Below are positions 63,778 to 64,000 of a stretch of 64,000 bases of DNA, one piece after another. The stretch lies in the NCBI RefSeq assembly GCF_000687915.1, contig NZ_JHZY01000002.1, positions 868,001-932,000 of the forward strand. The letters are read 5' to 3'. The DNA comes from Leeuwenhoekiella sp. MAR_2009_132. GTDB taxonomy: Bacteria; Bacteroidota; Bacteroidia; Flavobacteriales; Flavobacteriaceae. A program made the translations under genes and the position numbers. Position 1 is the first letter of the stretch, and the number at the start of each line of letters is the position of its first letter. The notes under the pieces were generated by a model that saw only the letters and a list, made by a program, of their open reading frames with translations, was not told the origin of the DNA and made no database searches.

Positions 63778-64000
63778 CTATTTTCTAAAGAATGTGGTCT
63801 TAAATGTAGTACTATTTCCTACATTATCTGTTACAATAAGCTGAAGTTGGTTTTCTCCGGAAACACTTATACCATCATCAAAATTATAGGTTAGTAAGTT
63901 TTTCTTATACTCATATTCAAGCAATATAAAGTTACCGTTAATGGTAGCTCTGTAACTCTTTATGCCAGTATCCTCGTCAGTTATTTTAAAATTTAGCGTT
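63778..64000 (-). CDS. C-terminus of a probable M23 peptidase (5' part outside window)
   Basis: The last 73 codons are present, ending in TAG five bases before the TonB receptor start. The translation has LNFKITDEDTGIKSYRATIN, ITVTDNVGNSTTF-like LIVTDNVGNSTTFKTTFFRK at the end, a beta-sandwich tail that I recall from flavobacterial M23 cell-wall peptidases located just before such receptors. The catalytic domain is outside the window, so the call rests on the tail and on gene order. Confidence 0.6.
   Translation of the reverse strand, partial: TLNFKITDEDTGIKSYRATINGNFILLEYEYKKNLLTYNFDDGISVSGENQLQLIVTDNVGNSTTFKTTFFRK

Overview
The window is 64 kb of a low-GC chromosome from a member of the Bacteroidota, almost certainly Flavobacteriaceae and probably marine. 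The evidence is gliding genes gldF and gldG next to dnaN, a protein with a type IX secretion (T9SS) sorting domain, a TonB receptor with a carboxypeptidase-like N-terminal domain, families typical of the phylum (DUF4834, YfhO, DUF2027-Smr), TAnnTTTG-type promoter elements, and few Shine-Dalgarno sequences. The genus cannot be fixed from the sequence. I saw no rRNA, tRNA, CRISPR array, insertion sequence, prophage or integrase; this looks like core chromosome with some accessory genes.

Layout. 1-5.1 kb: a minus-strand run, udk, a DivIC/FtsB-like gene, mutA and mutB, followed by a partial 2,4-dienoyl-CoA reductase-like gene. 5.3-11.7 kb: a sulfur-related neighbourhood with a split YeeE/YedE transporter (the second half is frameshifted), DoxX, a Crp-type regulator and a beta-lactamase-fold/rhodanese persulfide dioxygenase-like protein; a transglutaminase-like gene and an unknown barrel protein lie inside it. 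12-16.8 kb: a fatty acid hydroxylase, the satD-DUF3307 pair behind a palindromic operator candidate, gamma-glutamyltransferase and ACP phosphodiesterase. 16.9-22.7 kb: glmM, a lipid A-type acyltransferase, rhomboid, SIMPL, a GNAT-like protein and an outer-membrane protein. 22.9-28.4 kb: an envelope polysaccharide run, DUF4834-YfhO-glycosyltransferase-flippase. 28.5-30.3 kb: a Ser/Arg-rich exported protein and a DUF4870 protein.

30.3-39.6 kb is a nitrogen block: an outer-membrane barrel, P-II and AmtB form one operon, divergent from gltBD. Ammonium would cross the outer membrane, be imported by AmtB under P-II control, and be assimilated by glutamate synthase. Two near-identical 20-bp elements spaced 53 bp apart lie in front of the barrel-P-II-amtB operon. 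40-45.9 kb: dnaN, gldG, gldF, a Gfo/Idh oxidoreductase and pcm. 46-50 kb: a large Asp-box repeat protein and a LolA-like protein. 50-52.8 kb: a gluconate operon that begins with a DUF72 gene. 52.8-56.2 kb: two MscS channels flanking a membrane-anchored endonuclease/phosphatase-family protein. 56.3-64 kb: a T9SS cargo protein, an Smr protein, a Ca-binding-repeat lipoprotein, a cysteine desulfurase, a TonB receptor and the 3' end of a probable M23 peptidase.

Nothing here is clearly a new defence or mobile system. The best leads are the frameshifted YeeE half, the paired elements before the ammonium operon, the palindrome before satD, and a 12-base promoter element shared by three unrelated genes.
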